Positions 43,705 through 53,937 of a DNA stretch of 64,000 nucleotides are shown in pieces. The notes under the pieces were generated by a model. It was not told the DNA's origin and made no database searches. It worked only from the letters and a program-made list of their open reading frames with translations. The stretch spans positions 248,001 to 312,000 of the forward strand of contig NZ_BNAD01000004.1 of NCBI RefSeq assembly GCF_014653115.1, in the 5' to 3' direction. The position numbers were made by a program, and so were the translations under genes. The DNA comes from Nocardioides flavus (ex Wang et al. 2016) (lineage in GTDB: Bacteria > Actinomycetota > Actinomycetes > Propionibacteriales > Nocardioidaceae). The stretch's first letter is position 1; every line of letters starts with the position of its first letter.

Positions 43705-46683
43705 CCGTCGCCGGCAGGGTCAGGTGCGACTCGACGACGCCGCGCAGGTCATGGTCGAGGCGGGGCTGGTCGACGCCGACTACGTCGCGGCCCAGCTCGG
43801 CGTCTCCTTCGGCTCCGACGCCGAGGCCGCCCGCGCGGTCGTGCTCGCAGGCGACGTCTCCCCCCACCCGCTGTTCGAGGCGCAGTGGATCGGGCGCAGG
43901 CGGTCGTGGCAGCGGCTGGGCCAGCACCCCGTGCTCTGGTACGTCTCGGAGCGCCGCCGTCGCAACCGCATCGCCCCCACCCGCTGGTCGACCCGCGGAT
44001 CATCTTCGCGGCGCACCCGGAGGCCAGGCACCACCCCTACGGCGCGCTGTCCTACTGGTTGTCGGTGGCCGCCCCCGGCACGCCCCTCCCGACCCGGATC
44101 CTGCCGCGCAAGGTGTCGTGGTCCACCTACCGAACCGCTGCGATCGAGGCAGCGGCGCAGTGGCGCGAGGAGGTCGTGCGCGATCGCCCCGACCTCGTCG
44201 GACCGGCGCCCGCGTTGCCGTCGAGGCTCGGCACCTCCCCCGCCGTGACGGTCGTCATGGCGGCGCAGGACGCAGGCCCCCTGGTCCACCGGACCGTGGC
44301 GTCGCTGCAGGCCCAGACCTTCACCGACTGGCACCTCGTCGCGGTGGACCGCGGATCGAACGACGACACCGCCGCCGTGCTCCAGGGCGTGGCCGCCTTC
44401 GACGACCGGGTCACCCTCGTCCGCGAGGGCCGCTGCGGCGAGGCCCGCGCCCTCAACGTCGCACTCGAGCACGGTACCGCCGAGCACGTCGCCTTCCTGC
44501 CCCTCGGGCGGGAGTGGCTGCCGGACACCCTGGCCGAGCTGCTCGCCCATGCCCACCACACGGGCGCGTCGGTGGTGCTGGCCGGGACCGGGGCGGTCGG
44601 CCGCTCCCGCTCCGAGATCCGGACCGGGCGGCCGGTGGACCTCGCGACGGCGCTGGTGCGCCGAGACGCCGTCAAGGACGTCGGCGGGTTCGACGAGGGC
44701 CTGGGCGGCGCGGTGGAGCGCGACCTGCTCCTCCGGCTGACCCGCGACGAGGAGCCGCTGGCCGTCGACGTGCCGGCGCTCAGGCGTCCCGACGCCCCGC
44801 AGCCGGGGTTCGCGGACGACTGGACGTCGGTCGCCCTGGAGCGGCAGCTCGTGGACTGGGACGCCGCGGCCGCACGCGAGACCGACGAGGGGCTCGTCAC
44901 CCACGTGATGCCGGTGGGGTCGGAGCCGCGTCGCACGGTCGAGTGGCTGGGCGCCGTGCCCCGTGACGGGTCCGAGCTGATCCTGGTCGGCGTACGGCTG
45001 CGCCGCGCGCACCACGTGCTGGCCGCCTCGATCGCCGCGGTCATCGCCAACGCCCGGTTCGTATCGGTGCCGGCCGCGGTCTCGACGTCCGCGGCCACCA
45101 ACGTGGGCATCGCCGAGGCCACCGGCGCCACCGTGCTGCTCGTCCGCCCGGAGGCGATGCCGCCACGGCAGCCGATCGCCCAGGACCTGGCCGAGGTCGT
45201 CCGCGACGACGACGTCGCCGTCGCGCAGCCGCTCGTCGTCGACCTCGACGGCGTGGTGCTGAGCGCCGGAGCCCGGTTCGACCCCGCCAGCCCGCACCCG
45301 GAGCTGTTCCTCTCGGGCCTGCCCAGCAGCGACGCCGTACGGATCGGGCGGTGCGCCGTCGCCGCGCCGGCGGCGCCCCTGGTCGCGCTGCGCACCGAGA
45401 CGGCCGTCGCGCTGCGCGGGCTGGGTGCGCGCTTCCACTCCGTCCTCGCCGAGACCGACCTCGGGCTGCGGGCCCGGCAGGCAGGCCTGGGCGGCTCGGC
45501 GCTGGTACCCGACGCCGTCATCACCTCGCGCACCCCGTACGCGAGCGCGGACGAGCTCATCGGTGCCCTGTCGTCGCTGCGCTCCACCGTGGAGGCAGGC
45601 GCCACGCCTCCGCCGGACGCCTCAGTGGAGCTCCTGCGCGTCGCCGGCCTGGAGGCGACCGACCAGCGCCAGCGCAGGGTCAGCGCCGACCCCGAGGACC
45701 GCGACGCCCCGGCCGTGCTGGTGCCGGAGCTCGTCGTGCGGGCGATCGAGGGGATCCACGAGACGCCGCCGCGGCTGAGGTGGGCGATCGACATCGCCGC
45801 CCCGGCCGCGCAGCGCGGCGACCGGTGGGGTGACACCTACTTCGCGCGATCGCTCGCCGACGCCCTCGAGCGACGCGGCCAGCACGTCGCCGTCGACCGG
45901 CGCGACGCCCGCGAGCGCGACTCCCGCGACCATGACGACGTGCTCCTGGTGCTGCGGGGGCTCGACCGGGTCGCCCCGCGCCCCGGCCTGCTCAACGTCG
46001 AGTGGATCATCAGCCACCCCGACATGATCACCGCCGACGAGGTGGCCGGGTTCGACCTCGTCTACGCCGCGAGCACCAGCTGGGCCGGGCGGACGAGCCG
46101 CGAGTGGGGCACGCCGATCGAGCCGCTCCTGCAGTGCACCGACACCCGGTGGTTCCACCCCGACCGGGCCGAGCCCGACACCGGACCCGCGCTGCTCTTC
46201 GTCGGCAACTCCCGGGGCGTCTACCGCTACGCCGTGCGCAGCGCGCTCGCGATCGGCGCCGACCTGACGCTCCACGGCAACGACTGGACCGAGTTCGTCG
46301 ACCGCGAGCAGATCGCCTCCGGCGGCGTCGACAATCGTGAGGTCGGCGTCCTGTACGCCTCCGCGGGGATCGTGCTCAACGACCACCACCTCGACATGCG
46401 CCGCGACAGCTTCGCCTCCAACCGGCTCTTCGACGCGGCCGCGTGCGGTGCCCGCATCCTCAGCGACCGGATCGACGGCCTCGAGGAGATCTTCTCCGGC
46501 CTGGCGCTGCCGTTCGACAACGAGCACGAGCTCGCGCGACTGGCCCAGCCGCCGTACGACGCGTTCCCCGACAACGCGACCCGTCGTGAGATCGCGCACC
46601 GGATCATCGCCGAGCACAGCTTCGACAAGCGTGCCGAGACGCTCGTCGACGACGCCGTGCGCCGGCTCCTCGCGCGCCGCTGA
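43694..46683 (+). CDS. Large GT2/CgeB-type glycosyltransferase interrupted by a one-base frameshift
   Basis: Reading from ATG 43694 gives MRGDRRRQGQVRLDDAAQVM ... ERRRRNRIAP, and at the C5 tract 43974-43978 the sensible frame changes by -1 to HPLVDPRIIFAAHPEARHH. The joined protein would be ~996 residues. It has a GT2 domain (AVTVVMAAQDAGPLVHRTVASLQAQTFTDW...), a second GT-A-like region, and a C-terminal CgeB-like GT4 part (VLNDHHLDMRRDSFASNRLFDAAACGARIL). Without a frameshift the 3' frame could start only at internal GTG codons such as 43885. It may be phase-variable, a sequencing error, or a recent loss. It probably works with the RgpF-like protein on a surface glycan. Confidence 0.8.
43974..43978 (+). 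other. C5 tract at the glycosyltransferase frameshift
   Basis: The run GCCCCCAC sits exactly where the reading frame changes. Six C residues instead of five would restore IAPHPLVDP in one frame. A -1 slip on CCC would do the same during translation. Confidence 0.7.
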
Positions 46684-46692
46684 CAACCCCGC

Positions 46693-46709
46693 CGGGCACT
46701 TCCTGCCCG
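46693..46709. terminator. Weak hairpin between convergent glycosyltransferase and ftsY genes
   Basis: CGGGCA and TGCCCG form a 6-bp stem with a five-base loop in the 50-bp convergent gap. It may serve both strands; it has no T-tract. Confidence 0.35.
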
Positions 46710-46733
46710 TCACGCTCGCCGCACGGGTAGTGG

Positions 46734-47870
46734 TCAGCCGAGCAGCGCGTCCACGAACGCCGACGCGTCGAAGGGTGCCATGTCGTCGGGGCCCTCACCG
46801 AGGCCCACGAGCTTGACCGGCACCCCGAGCTCGCGCTGGACCTGGACCACGATGCCGCCCTTGGCCGAGCCGTCGAGCTTGGTGAGCACGATGCCGGTGA
46901 CGTCCACGATCTCGCTGAAGACGCGGGCCTGGATCAGTCCGTTCTGACCGGTGGTCGCGTCGAGGACGAGCAGCACCTCGGTGACGTCGGCCTGCTTCTC
47001 GATGACGCGCTTGATCTTGCCGAGCTCGTCCATCAGCCCGGCCTTGTTCTGGAGGCGTCCGGCGGTGTCGACGAGCACCGTGTCGACGCCGTTGTCCACG
47101 CCGTGCTTCACGGCCTCGAACGCGACGCTGGCCGGGTCGCCGCCCTCGGGGCCGCGGACGACCTCGACACCCACGCGCTCGCCCCACGTGGCCAGCTGGT
47201 CGACGGCAGCGGCGCGGAAGGTGTCGGCCGCGCCGAGGGTGACCGTGAGGTCCTCGGCGACGAGGATCCGGGCGATCTTGCCGACGGTGGTGGTCTTGCC
47301 GGCGCCGTTGACACCCACGACCAGCACCACGCCGGGCTTGCCGTCGGCGCCGGTGACCTTCACCCGCCGGTCCAGGTCGGTGCCGACGAGCTCGATCAGC
47401 TCTTCGCGCAGCACCGTGCGCGGGTCGGGCGCCTGACCGCCCTCGACCCGCAGGCGGGTGCGCAGCTTCTCGACGAGTGCCTGCGTGGGCGCGACGCCGA
47501 CGTCGGCGGTGAGGAGGGTGTCCTCGATCGCCTCCCACGTGTCCTCGTCCAGCCGGTCGCGGCTGAGCAGCGACAGCAGGCCCTGTCCGAGCCCGCCCTG
47601 CGAGCGCGAGAGGCGCTCGCGCAGCCGCTGCATCCGGGTCGCCGAGCGCTCCGGCTTCTCGAGGGTCGGCGCGGCAGGCTCAGCGGTGTCGACCGCAGGC
47701 GCCGGTGGCGCCTCGGTGGCGGTCTCCGTCTCGGTCGGCGGCGGGACGATCACCTCGGTCGATCCGCGCGGCGGCTCGACCTTGCGTCGACGCCCCGACG
47801 TCAGCAGCCCGGCGAGCGTGAGCACGCCGACGACCGCGATGGCGATGATCAGATAGAGCCAGTCACCCAT
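46734..47870 (-). CDS. ftsY: Signal recognition particle receptor FtsY
   Basis: 378 residues. It docks SRP at the membrane. An N-terminal membrane anchor ([18 protein letters not shown]) is followed by an acidic/proline linker, then the NG domain: [20 protein letters not shown] (P-loop), [22 protein letters not shown] and [20 protein letters not shown] 47870 is the likely start; TTG 47882 would add four residues. It converges with the glycosyltransferase gene. Confidence 0.96.
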   Translation of the reverse strand: MGDWLYLIIAIAVVGVLTLAGLLTSGRRRKVEPPRGSTEVIVPPPTETETATEAPPAPAVDTAEPAAPTLEKPERSATRMQRLRERLSRSQGGLGQGLLSLLSRDRLDEDTWEAIEDTLLTADVGVAPTQALVEKLRTRLRVEGGQAPDPRTVLREELIELVGTDLDRRVKVTGADGKPGVVLVVGVNGAGKTTTVGKIARILVAEDLTVTLGAADTFRAAAVDQLATWGERVGVEVVRGPEGGDPASVAFEAVKHGVDNGVDTVLVDTAGRLQNKAGLMDELGKIKRVIEKQADVTEVLLVLDATTGQNGLIQARVFSEIVDVTGIVLTKLDGSAKGGIVVQVQRELGVPVKLVGLGEGPDDMAPFDASAFVDALLG

Positions 47871-47882
47871 GGGCCAATCCAA

Positions 47883-48794
47883 TCAGAGGTGCGCGACGCG
47901 ACGCAGGCGGGTGAGCATCCGGTGCTCCGAGCCCGGCTGTCCGGCCGCCAGCCGGGCCCGGAGGGCGTCGCGCTCGGCAGCCAGCCGCTCGGCCCGCGTA
48001 CGTGCCCGTGCCAGGCGGCCCTCCGTCCGCGCGAGGTCCGCCAGCACCGCGTCGAACGCCGCGGCCAGGCCGGACCCGCTCTCCGGCAGCACCGGGGTCC
48101 CGCAGGTGTTGCCGGGCCGCGCGACCCAGACCACCTCGTGTGCCATCAGGTGGAACCACGACACCGCGGCCTCGCCGACCAGGGCGGGCGGGGTGACCCG
48201 TACGGAGGACAGGCCGGCCGCGGCGAGCCGGGAGTCGAAGTCGTCGCCGTACCACCGCACGTGGTCGGCCTGGCCGAAGCGGCGGACCCTGTCCTCGGGC
48301 GGGGCGGAGGGGTCCTCCTCGGTCACGGTGCCGCTCCTGAGCGGCACCTCGAGCAGGGCGATGCCTCGCGGGCTGAGGACGCGGGCGATCTCGCGCATGG
48401 CGGTGCAGTCGTCGGGCACGTGCTCCAGCACGTGGTAGCAGACCAGCAGGTCCACCGACGCGTCGCGCAGCGGCAGCGCGGTCAGGCTGGCGAGCGCGTC
48501 GACGGCCCGCTTGTCGCAGCCCAGGTCGAGCCGGACCCTGCGGCGGGCGTCGAGTCGGTCGAGCAGCGGCGTGGACTGTCGCGAGGGCGCGATCTCGACG
48601 ACGGTGTCGAGGTCGCGCAGGTCCGGCGCGAGCGCGCCGAGGAGCAGCGACAGGAAGCGGTGCCGCTCCAGGCTCCCGCACCGCGGGCAGGTCGCACCGG
48701 GGCGACCGTCGGGGCCGGGCCGGAACGCGCGGGACACCATGGCCCCGCAGGCCGCGCAGTAGGTCTTGTGGACGTCGTGGCGTGAGCCGGTCAC
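47883..48794 (-). CDS. Class I SAM methyltransferase with N-terminal zinc ribbon
   Basis: 303 residues. A zinc ribbon (YCAACG ... TCPRCGSLERHRF, four cysteines) precedes a Rossmann methyltransferase domain with the motifs VVEIAPSRQSTPLL, LDLGCDKRAVDALASL and LLVCYHVLEHVPDDCTAMREIARVLSPRGIALLEVP. The C-terminal ~60 residues are a charged coiled coil (DLARTEGRLARARTRAERLAAERDALRARL). Such proteins are common in glycan clusters. The substrate is unknown. Start GTG 48794 is chosen because TAGCGT lies seven bases upstream. It ends 12 bp before ftsY. Confidence 0.85.
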   Translation of the reverse strand: MTGSRHDVHKTYCAACGAMVSRAFRPGPDGRPGATCPRCGSLERHRFLSLLLGALAPDLRDLDTVVEIAPSRQSTPLLDRLDARRRVRLDLGCDKRAVDALASLTALPLRDASVDLLVCYHVLEHVPDDCTAMREIARVLSPRGIALLEVPLRSGTVTEEDPSAPPEDRVRRFGQADHVRWYGDDFDSRLAAAGLSSVRVTPPALVGEAAVSWFHLMAHEVVWVARPGNTCGTPVLPESGSGLAAAFDAVLADLARTEGRLARARTRAERLAAERDALRARLAAGQPGSEHRMLTRLRRVAHL

Positions 48795-48857
48795 GCCTCG
48801 CACGCTAGCCCTCGACGCGCCCGATGCGGAGTGCCGCGCCGTACGGCGGCACGATCG

Positions 48858-49034
48858 TCAGACCCGGGACTCGGAGTCCTCCAGCGTGGGGAGCGCGTCG
48901 ACGCCCTTGCGCATGGCGTTGCCGAGCTGCGGGGCGACGGGCATCTCCTGGCCACGGTGGGGGTAGGCGACGTACACGGCGACGCCAGCGGCGACGAGCA
49001 CGCCGAGGGTCATCATCACAATCATCGCGAGCAC
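48858..49034 (-). CDS. 58-residue single-pass membrane protein
   Basis: 58 residues starting MLAMIVMMTLGVLVAAGVAVYVAYPHRG, one clear transmembrane helix with the polar C-terminal part outside or inside unknown. GTG 49034 has GGAGGA five bases upstream, a strong ribosome binding site, so the frame is very likely real. It lies between the methyltransferase and thioesterase genes. No family was recognised. Confidence 0.65.
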   Translation of the reverse strand: MLAMIVMMTLGVLVAAGVAVYVAYPHRGQEMPVAPQLGNAMRKGVDALPTLEDSESRV

Positions 49035-49137
49035 GGGATTCCTCCGAGATGGGCCGGGCGGGTCCCGCCCACCGTGCCACACCGACCGGGCGCGGGGAGA
49101 ACCGGCGACGCCCTGCGGCGCGTCGGGGTGAGGCCCC

Positions 49138-49599
49138 TCACCCCTCGGGGCGGAGCAGCGGCACGACGGCCGCGCGCACGACGTCGGGGATCGGGGTCAC
49201 GGGCCGCTCGCCCGCGCCGCGCGAGTTGTCGACGTAGACGTGGACGAACCGCCCCTCGGCGGCCGCCTCGTCGGACGGCCCCTGGAAGAGGCCGATCCGG
49301 TAGACGACCGAGCTGGTGCCGACCCGGTCCACCACCAGGCCCATCTCGACGGGGTCGGGGAAGCCGATCTCGCGGAAGTAGCGGCACCCGGTCTCGGCGA
49401 CGACCCCGATCTGCGGCAGCGCCCGTACGTCGAGCCCGGTGGCCTCGTAGAGGTGGGCGTTGACGGCCGTGTCGAACAGCTCGTAGTAGGTGGCGTTGTT
49501 GAGGTGGCCGTAGGCGTCGTCGTCGCGCCACCTGGTGGTGGCGGTGCGCCAGGCGACGTAGTCGGCCCTGGTCGGCCGGGCGGGGCGGTCGTGGCTCAT
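49138..49599 (-). CDS. Hotdog-fold acyl-CoA thioesterase
   Basis: 153 residues. The 4HBT motif is seen as RWRDDDAYGHLNNATYYELFDTAVNAHL, with Asp and His of the active site. It hydrolyses an acyl-CoA in the cytoplasm; chain length is unknown. ATG 49599 overlaps the smc stop (ATGA), so it is translated with smc. The usual smc partner here in mycobacteria is an acylphosphatase, so this differs. Confidence 0.9.
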   Translation of the reverse strand: MSHDRPARPTRADYVAWRTATTRWRDDDAYGHLNNATYYELFDTAVNAHLYEATGLDVRALPQIGVVAETGCRYFREIGFPDPVEMGLVVDRVGTSSVVYRIGLFQGPSDEAAAEGRFVHVYVDNSRGAGERPVTPIPDVVRAAVVPLLRPEG

Positions 49600-52500
49600 G
49601 CCGGCTCCGCATCGCGCAGACGCTGGCTGATGACCGCCGAGACGCCGTCGCCGCGCATGGTCACGCCGTACAGCGCGTCGCCGACCTCCATGGTGCGCTT
49701 CTGGTGGGTGATGACGAGGAGCTGGGAGTTCTCGCGCAGCTCCTCGTAGATCTCCAGCAGCCGACCGAGGTTGGTGTCGTCGAGCGCGGCCTCGACCTCG
49801 TCGAGGATGTAGAACGGCGACGGCCGGGCCTTGAACAGCGCGACCAGGAACGCGACCGCGACGAGCGAGCGCTCGCCTCCCGACAGCAGCGACAGGCGCT
49901 TGACCTTCTTGCCGGGCGGGCGGGCCTCGACCTCGACACCGGTGGTGAGCATGTCGCCCGGGTCGGTCAGCACCAGGCGGCCCTCGCCGCCGGGGAAGAG
50001 CCGCGCGAAGGTCTGGTCGAAGGCCTTCTCCACGTCGGCGTAGGCCTCGGTGAACACCTGCTCGACGCGCGCGTCGACCTCGCGGACGATGTCCAGGAGG
50101 TCCTTGCGGGTGCGCTTGAGGTCCTCGAGCTGCTCGGTGAGGAACTTGTGGCGCTCCTCCATGGCGGAGAACTCCTCCAGCGCCAGCGGGTTGACCCGTC
50201 CCAGCATCGACAGCGCGCGCTCCGCCGCCCGGAGCCGCTTGACCTGCTCCTCGCGCACGAACGGGACCGGCTCGGGCGGCTCCTCGCCGTCGGGGACCTG
50301 CCCGGCGAACGGGACGGGCGTGTCGGGGCCGTAGTCGGCGACCAGGCCGTCGGGGTCGAGGCCCAGCTCCTCGAGCGCGCGCTCCTCCAGCTGCTCGATC
50401 CTCATGCGCTGCTGGGTGCGGGCCATCTCGTCGCGGTGCACCGAGCTGACCAGCTCGTCGTGCTCGCGCCCGAGGTCGCGCAGCCGCGAGCGCACGGTCA
50501 TCAGCTGCTCCTCGCTCCCTCGCCGGGACTCCTCCACCGCCGCGCGCTCGTCGGCGGCGAGCATCACCGAGCGTTCGAGCTGGTGCAGCACCACCCGGAC
50601 GGCGACCGCCACCGCCTGCGCGGCCCGGCCCTCCCGGAGGAGCCGCTCGCGACGCTCGGCGGCGCGCGCCCGCGACTCGCGCTCGGCCTGCGCGGCGCGG
50701 AGCAGGGAGTCGGCGCGCCCGTGCAGGGCACGGGCCCGCTCCTCGGCCGTACGGAGCGCGAGGCGCGCGTCCATCTCCCCCTGTCGCGCCTCCCGGGCGG
50801 CCTCGGCGAGCCGCTCGCGCTCGGCGGTGTCCGGCTCGTCGTCGGACTCCTCGACGTCCTGCGCGGCGGCCAGCCGTGCCTGCAGCTCCGCCAGACCCGC
50901 GAGATCCTTCTCGCGCGCCTCGCGAGCGGTCGTGATGGCGCGCTCGAGCCGCTCGGCCTCGCCCTTGGCGGCCCGGGCCGCGGAGCCGTACTGGCCGAGC
51001 TCCTCGGCCACCGCGGCCAGGGTCGCATCGGACTCGTGCAGCTTGGCCAGTGCAACGTCGACGCGCTTGAGCGCGTCGTGGCGCACGGCCTCGAGGCGCG
51101 AGATCTCGAAGCCGAGCCGCTCCGAGGCGGCCGTGGCCTCGGCGAGCTTGGTCGCGGCGTCGTCGAAGGCCGCCTGGACCTCGATGAGGCTGGGCTGGCT
51201 GGACGAGCCGCCGGCGGCGAAGTGGGCGCCCAGAAGGTCGCCCTCGCGCGTCACCGCCACGACGTCGGGCAGCTCCTCGACCAGCCGGCGGGCGGCGCCG
51301 AGGTCGTCGACGACGGCGACCTTGTGCAGCAGCCGCGCCAGCGCGGGCCGTACGGCGTCGGGCGCGGAGACCACGTCGACGGCCCAGGCCACCCCGTGGG
51401 GCAGTCCGGGCCAGTCACGTTCCGCAGCGGGCGCGCCGCCGAGCACCAGGCCGGCGCGTCCGAGGTCGTCGTCCTTGAGGTGCTCGATGGCACCGATCGC
51501 GGCCGGTGCGTCGGCGACCACGACCGCGTCGGCAGCGGAGCCCAGGGCAGCCGCGACCGCCGTCTCGTAGCCGTGGTCCACGTCGAGCAGGGCCGCGACG
51601 GACCCGAGCAGGCCGCCGACCGTGTCGGTGGCGGCGAGCAGCGCGCCGGCACCGTCCTTGCGGTTGAGCCCGAGCTCGAGCGCGTCGCGCCGCGCCACCA
51701 GCCCGGCCCGGTCGCGATCGGCCTGCTGGGCGTCCTCCCGGACCCGGGCGAGCTGTTCGTCGACCTCGTCGAGCGCGGCCACGGCGTCCTCGTGCTCGGA
51801 GTCGAGACCCTCCTCGCCGGCGTCGAGCCCGGCGACCTTCGTCTCGAGCGCCGTGAAGTCGCGCTGGGCACGCTCGGCGCGGGCGACCGCCTCCTCGCGG
51901 GCGTCGGTCAGCCGCTGGATCTCGGCGTCGGCGGCCTCGGAACGCGAGGTGAGGGCGTTGACCTGGCCGGTGAGGCGGGCGAGGCCCTCGCGGCGGTCGG
52001 CGGCCGCGCGCTGCAGTCCCGCGATGCGCTTGTCCTCGGCGGCGGCGGCCTCCTCGGCAGCACGCTTGGCCACGACGGCCGCGTCGAGCGCCGCCCGGTC
52101 GGCCGCGACCTGCTCGGCGATCTCGGCCTCCTGCCGGCGTACGCGCTCGGCCTGCGCCTCGAGCTCGTCGGGGTCGCGCCCGGAGTCGACGGTGTCGCCG
52201 TCGGCCGCACCGGCCGCGTTGCGGATCCGCTCGTCGGCGAGCGAGGCCGTGCCGCGCAGCCGCTCCTTGAGCCCCGACAGGGCGAACCACGTCTCCTGGG
52301 CTGCGGCGAGGCGCGGCAGGTCCTCGCGCAGCGTCGCCTCGAGGCGGGCCTCCTGCTCCCGCCCGGCGGCGATCTCGGCCTCGACCTGCTCGCGACGCTG
52401 GACGAGCACCGTCTCGTCGGCCATCTCCGACTCGAGGGCGGTGCGGGCGGTGACGAGGTCGTCGGCGAGGAGCCGCGCACGCGCGTCGCGCACGTCGGCC

Positions 52501-53156
52501 TGCACCGTCTGCGCCTGGCGCGCGACCTCCGCCTGCCGCCCGAGCGGCTTGAGCTGGCGGCGGATCTCCGAGAGCAGGTCGGCCAACCGGGTGAGGTTGC
52601 CGTCGGTGGCGTCGAGCTTGCGGAGCGCCTTCTCCTTGCGCTTGCGGTGCTTGAGGACCCCGGCGGCCTCCTCGATGAAGCCTCGCCGGTCCTCGGGCGT
52701 CGCGTGCAGGATCGAGTCGAGCTGGCCCTGCCCGACGATCACGTGCATCTCGCGGCCGATGCCGGAGTCGCTGAGCAGCTCCTGCACGTCGAGCAGGCGG
52801 CAGCCGCTGCCGTTGATGGCGTACTCCGAGCCGCCGTTGCGGAACATCGTGCGGCTGATGGTGACCTCGGCGTAGTCGATGGGCAGCGCGCCGTCGGAGT
52901 TGTCGATGGTCAGCTGCACCTCGGCACGGCCCAGCGGCGGTCGTCCCGACGTGCCGGCGAAGATGACGTCCTCCATCTTGCCGCCGCGCAGGCTCTTCGC
53001 CCCCTGCTCCCCCATCACCCACGCGAGCGCGTCGACGACGTTGGACTTGCCCGACCCGTTGGGGCCGACGATGCAGGTGATGCCCGGCTCGAGCTGCATG
53101 GTCGTCGAGGAGGCGAAGGACTTGAACCCCTTGAGGGTCAGGCTCTTCAGGTACAA
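49596..53156 (-). CDS. smc: Chromosome segregation SMC ATPase
   Basis: 1186 residues, full length. It compacts and segregates chromosomes with ScpAB. Walker A is VGPNGSGKSNVVDALAWVMGEQ (near 32). Two long coiled coils flank a hinge (about 500-670, with DTVGGLLGSVAALLDVDHGYETAV). The C-terminal signature is LSGGERSLVAVAFLVALF, and Walker B is FYILDEVEAALDD. The start is TTG 53156 with GAGGAG six bases upstream. Confidence 0.97.
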   Translation of the reverse strand: MYLKSLTLKGFKSFASSTTMQLEPGITCIVGPNGSGKSNVVDALAWVMGEQGAKSLRGGKMEDVIFAGTSGRPPLGRAEVQLTIDNSDGALPIDYAEVTISRTMFRNGGSEYAINGSGCRLLDVQELLSDSGIGREMHVIVGQGQLDSILHATPEDRRGFIEEAAGVLKHRKRKEKALRKLDATDGNLTRLADLLSEIRRQLKPLGRQAEVARQAQTVQADVRDARARLLADDLVTARTALESEMADETVLVQRREQVEAEIAAGREQEARLEATLREDLPRLAAAQETWFALSGLKERLRGTASLADERIRNAAGAADGDTVDSGRDPDELEAQAERVRRQEAEIAEQVAADRAALDAAVVAKRAAEEAAAAEDKRIAGLQRAAADRREGLARLTGQVNALTSRSEAADAEIQRLTDAREEAVARAERAQRDFTALETKVAGLDAGEEGLDSEHEDAVAALDEVDEQLARVREDAQQADRDRAGLVARRDALELGLNRKDGAGALLAATDTVGGLLGSVAALLDVDHGYETAVAAALGSAADAVVVADAPAAIGAIEHLKDDDLGRAGLVLGGAPAAERDWPGLPHGVAWAVDVVSAPDAVRPALARLLHKVAVVDDLGAARRLVEELPDVVAVTREGDLLGAHFAAGGSSSQPSLIEVQAAFDDAATKLAEATAASERLGFEISRLEAVRHDALKRVDVALAKLHESDATLAAVAEELGQYGSAARAAKGEAERLERAITTAREAREKDLAGLAELQARLAAAQDVEESDDEPDTAERERLAEAAREARQGEMDARLALRTAEERARALHGRADSLLRAAQAERESRARAAERRERLLREGRAAQAVAVAVRVVLHQLERSVMLAADERAAVEESRRGSEEQLMTVRSRLRDLGREHDELVSSVHRDEMARTQQRMRIEQLEERALEELGLDPDGLVADYGPDTPVPFAGQVPDGEEPPEPVPFVREEQVKRLRAAERALSMLGRVNPLALEEFSAMEERHKFLTEQLEDLKRTRKDLLDIVREVDARVEQVFTEAYADVEKAFDQTFARLFPGGEGRLVLTDPGDMLTTGVEVEARPPGKKVKRLSLLSGGERSLVAVAFLVALFKARPSPFYILDEVEAALDDTNLGRLLEIYEELRENSQLLVITHQKRTMEVGDALYGVTMRGDGVSAVISQRLRDAEPA

Positions 53157-53277
53157 CGCGGGCTCCTCACCGGTGTGGAGACTGACGACTGGGGAAGCTC
53201 AGCGCCGCTCACCCTACGACACCGGCCGCCCGCGGAGGCCGTTGCGCGCGGGCGTGGCACGCCGCCATGCTGAGGCG

Positions 53278-53907
53278 ATGCGCGCAACCGCCCTCGCCCC
53301 GGTGTCCGTCCTGCTCTCCGTCCTGGCGCAGCTCGCCCCCTCGTCGGCGGCGCCGGCGCCCGCGCCCGTCACCCGCGACGACCTGCTCACGGTCGCCGAC
53401 TACCGCAGCGTCCATCCCGACATGCGCGACCCGTCACGCATCGTGCTTCGCTCCCCGCTCTTCGCACCGCGCGGCTGCGACGACCAGGACCTGCTGGTCC
53501 GGGGCACCAGCCGGATCCTGGGCAGCGTGTCGCCCGAGGTCCGCCGCCGCTCCGTGTCGCTCATCGACCAGAACGTCGTCCGCTTCGCCTCGGTGCGGGA
53601 GGCCAGGGACCTCCTCCGGCGCTACCGCCACTTCAGCGCGCGGTGCGTGGGTGACGTCGACACCGACGACGGGGAGGGCGGCGACGTACGCCTCAAGAAC
53701 CGCGCCTGGTTCCCCCCGCGCGTCGGGGACCAGTCCGCGGGGATGCTGATCGGCTGGTTCCAGCGCGGCTCCGCCGACTGGCGCCGGGTGCTGGCGGTCC
53801 GTGTCGGTCGCACCGTGTCGGTCCTGGACGTGAGCTTCACCGACGTACGTCCCCCGAAGGACGACGTCGTCGCCCTCGGCGAGCTGGCGGCGGAGCGCTT
53901 CGGCTGA
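53278..53907 (+). CDS. Secreted protein of unknown function
   Basis: 209 residues. A signal peptide (MRATALAPVSVLLSVLAQLAPSSAAPAP) is followed by an alpha/beta globular domain with two cysteines (RGCDDQDLL and SARCVGDVD) that may pair outside the cell. It somewhat resembles extracellular sensor domains of the PknH type, but I cannot assign it. CATGCT six bases before ATG 53278 is a weak leaderless -10. It diverges from smc. Confidence 0.75.
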   Translation: MRATALAPVSVLLSVLAQLAPSSAAPAPAPVTRDDLLTVADYRSVHPDMRDPSRIVLRSPLFAPRGCDDQDLLVRGTSRILGSVSPEVRRRSVSLIDQNVVRFASVREARDLLRRYRHFSARCVGDVDTDDGEGGDVRLKNRAWFPPRVGDQSAGMLIGWFQRGSADWRRVLAVRVGRTVSVLDVSFTDVRPPKDDVVALGELAAERFG

Positions 53908-53937
53908 GCGCAGGCGGGCCGAGCGGGTCGGACGTGT

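Noticed and set aside
49704..53273. A 1189-codon plus-strand frame covering smc.
   Set aside because: It is the antisense of smc in very GC-rich DNA; low-complexity composition and no motif.
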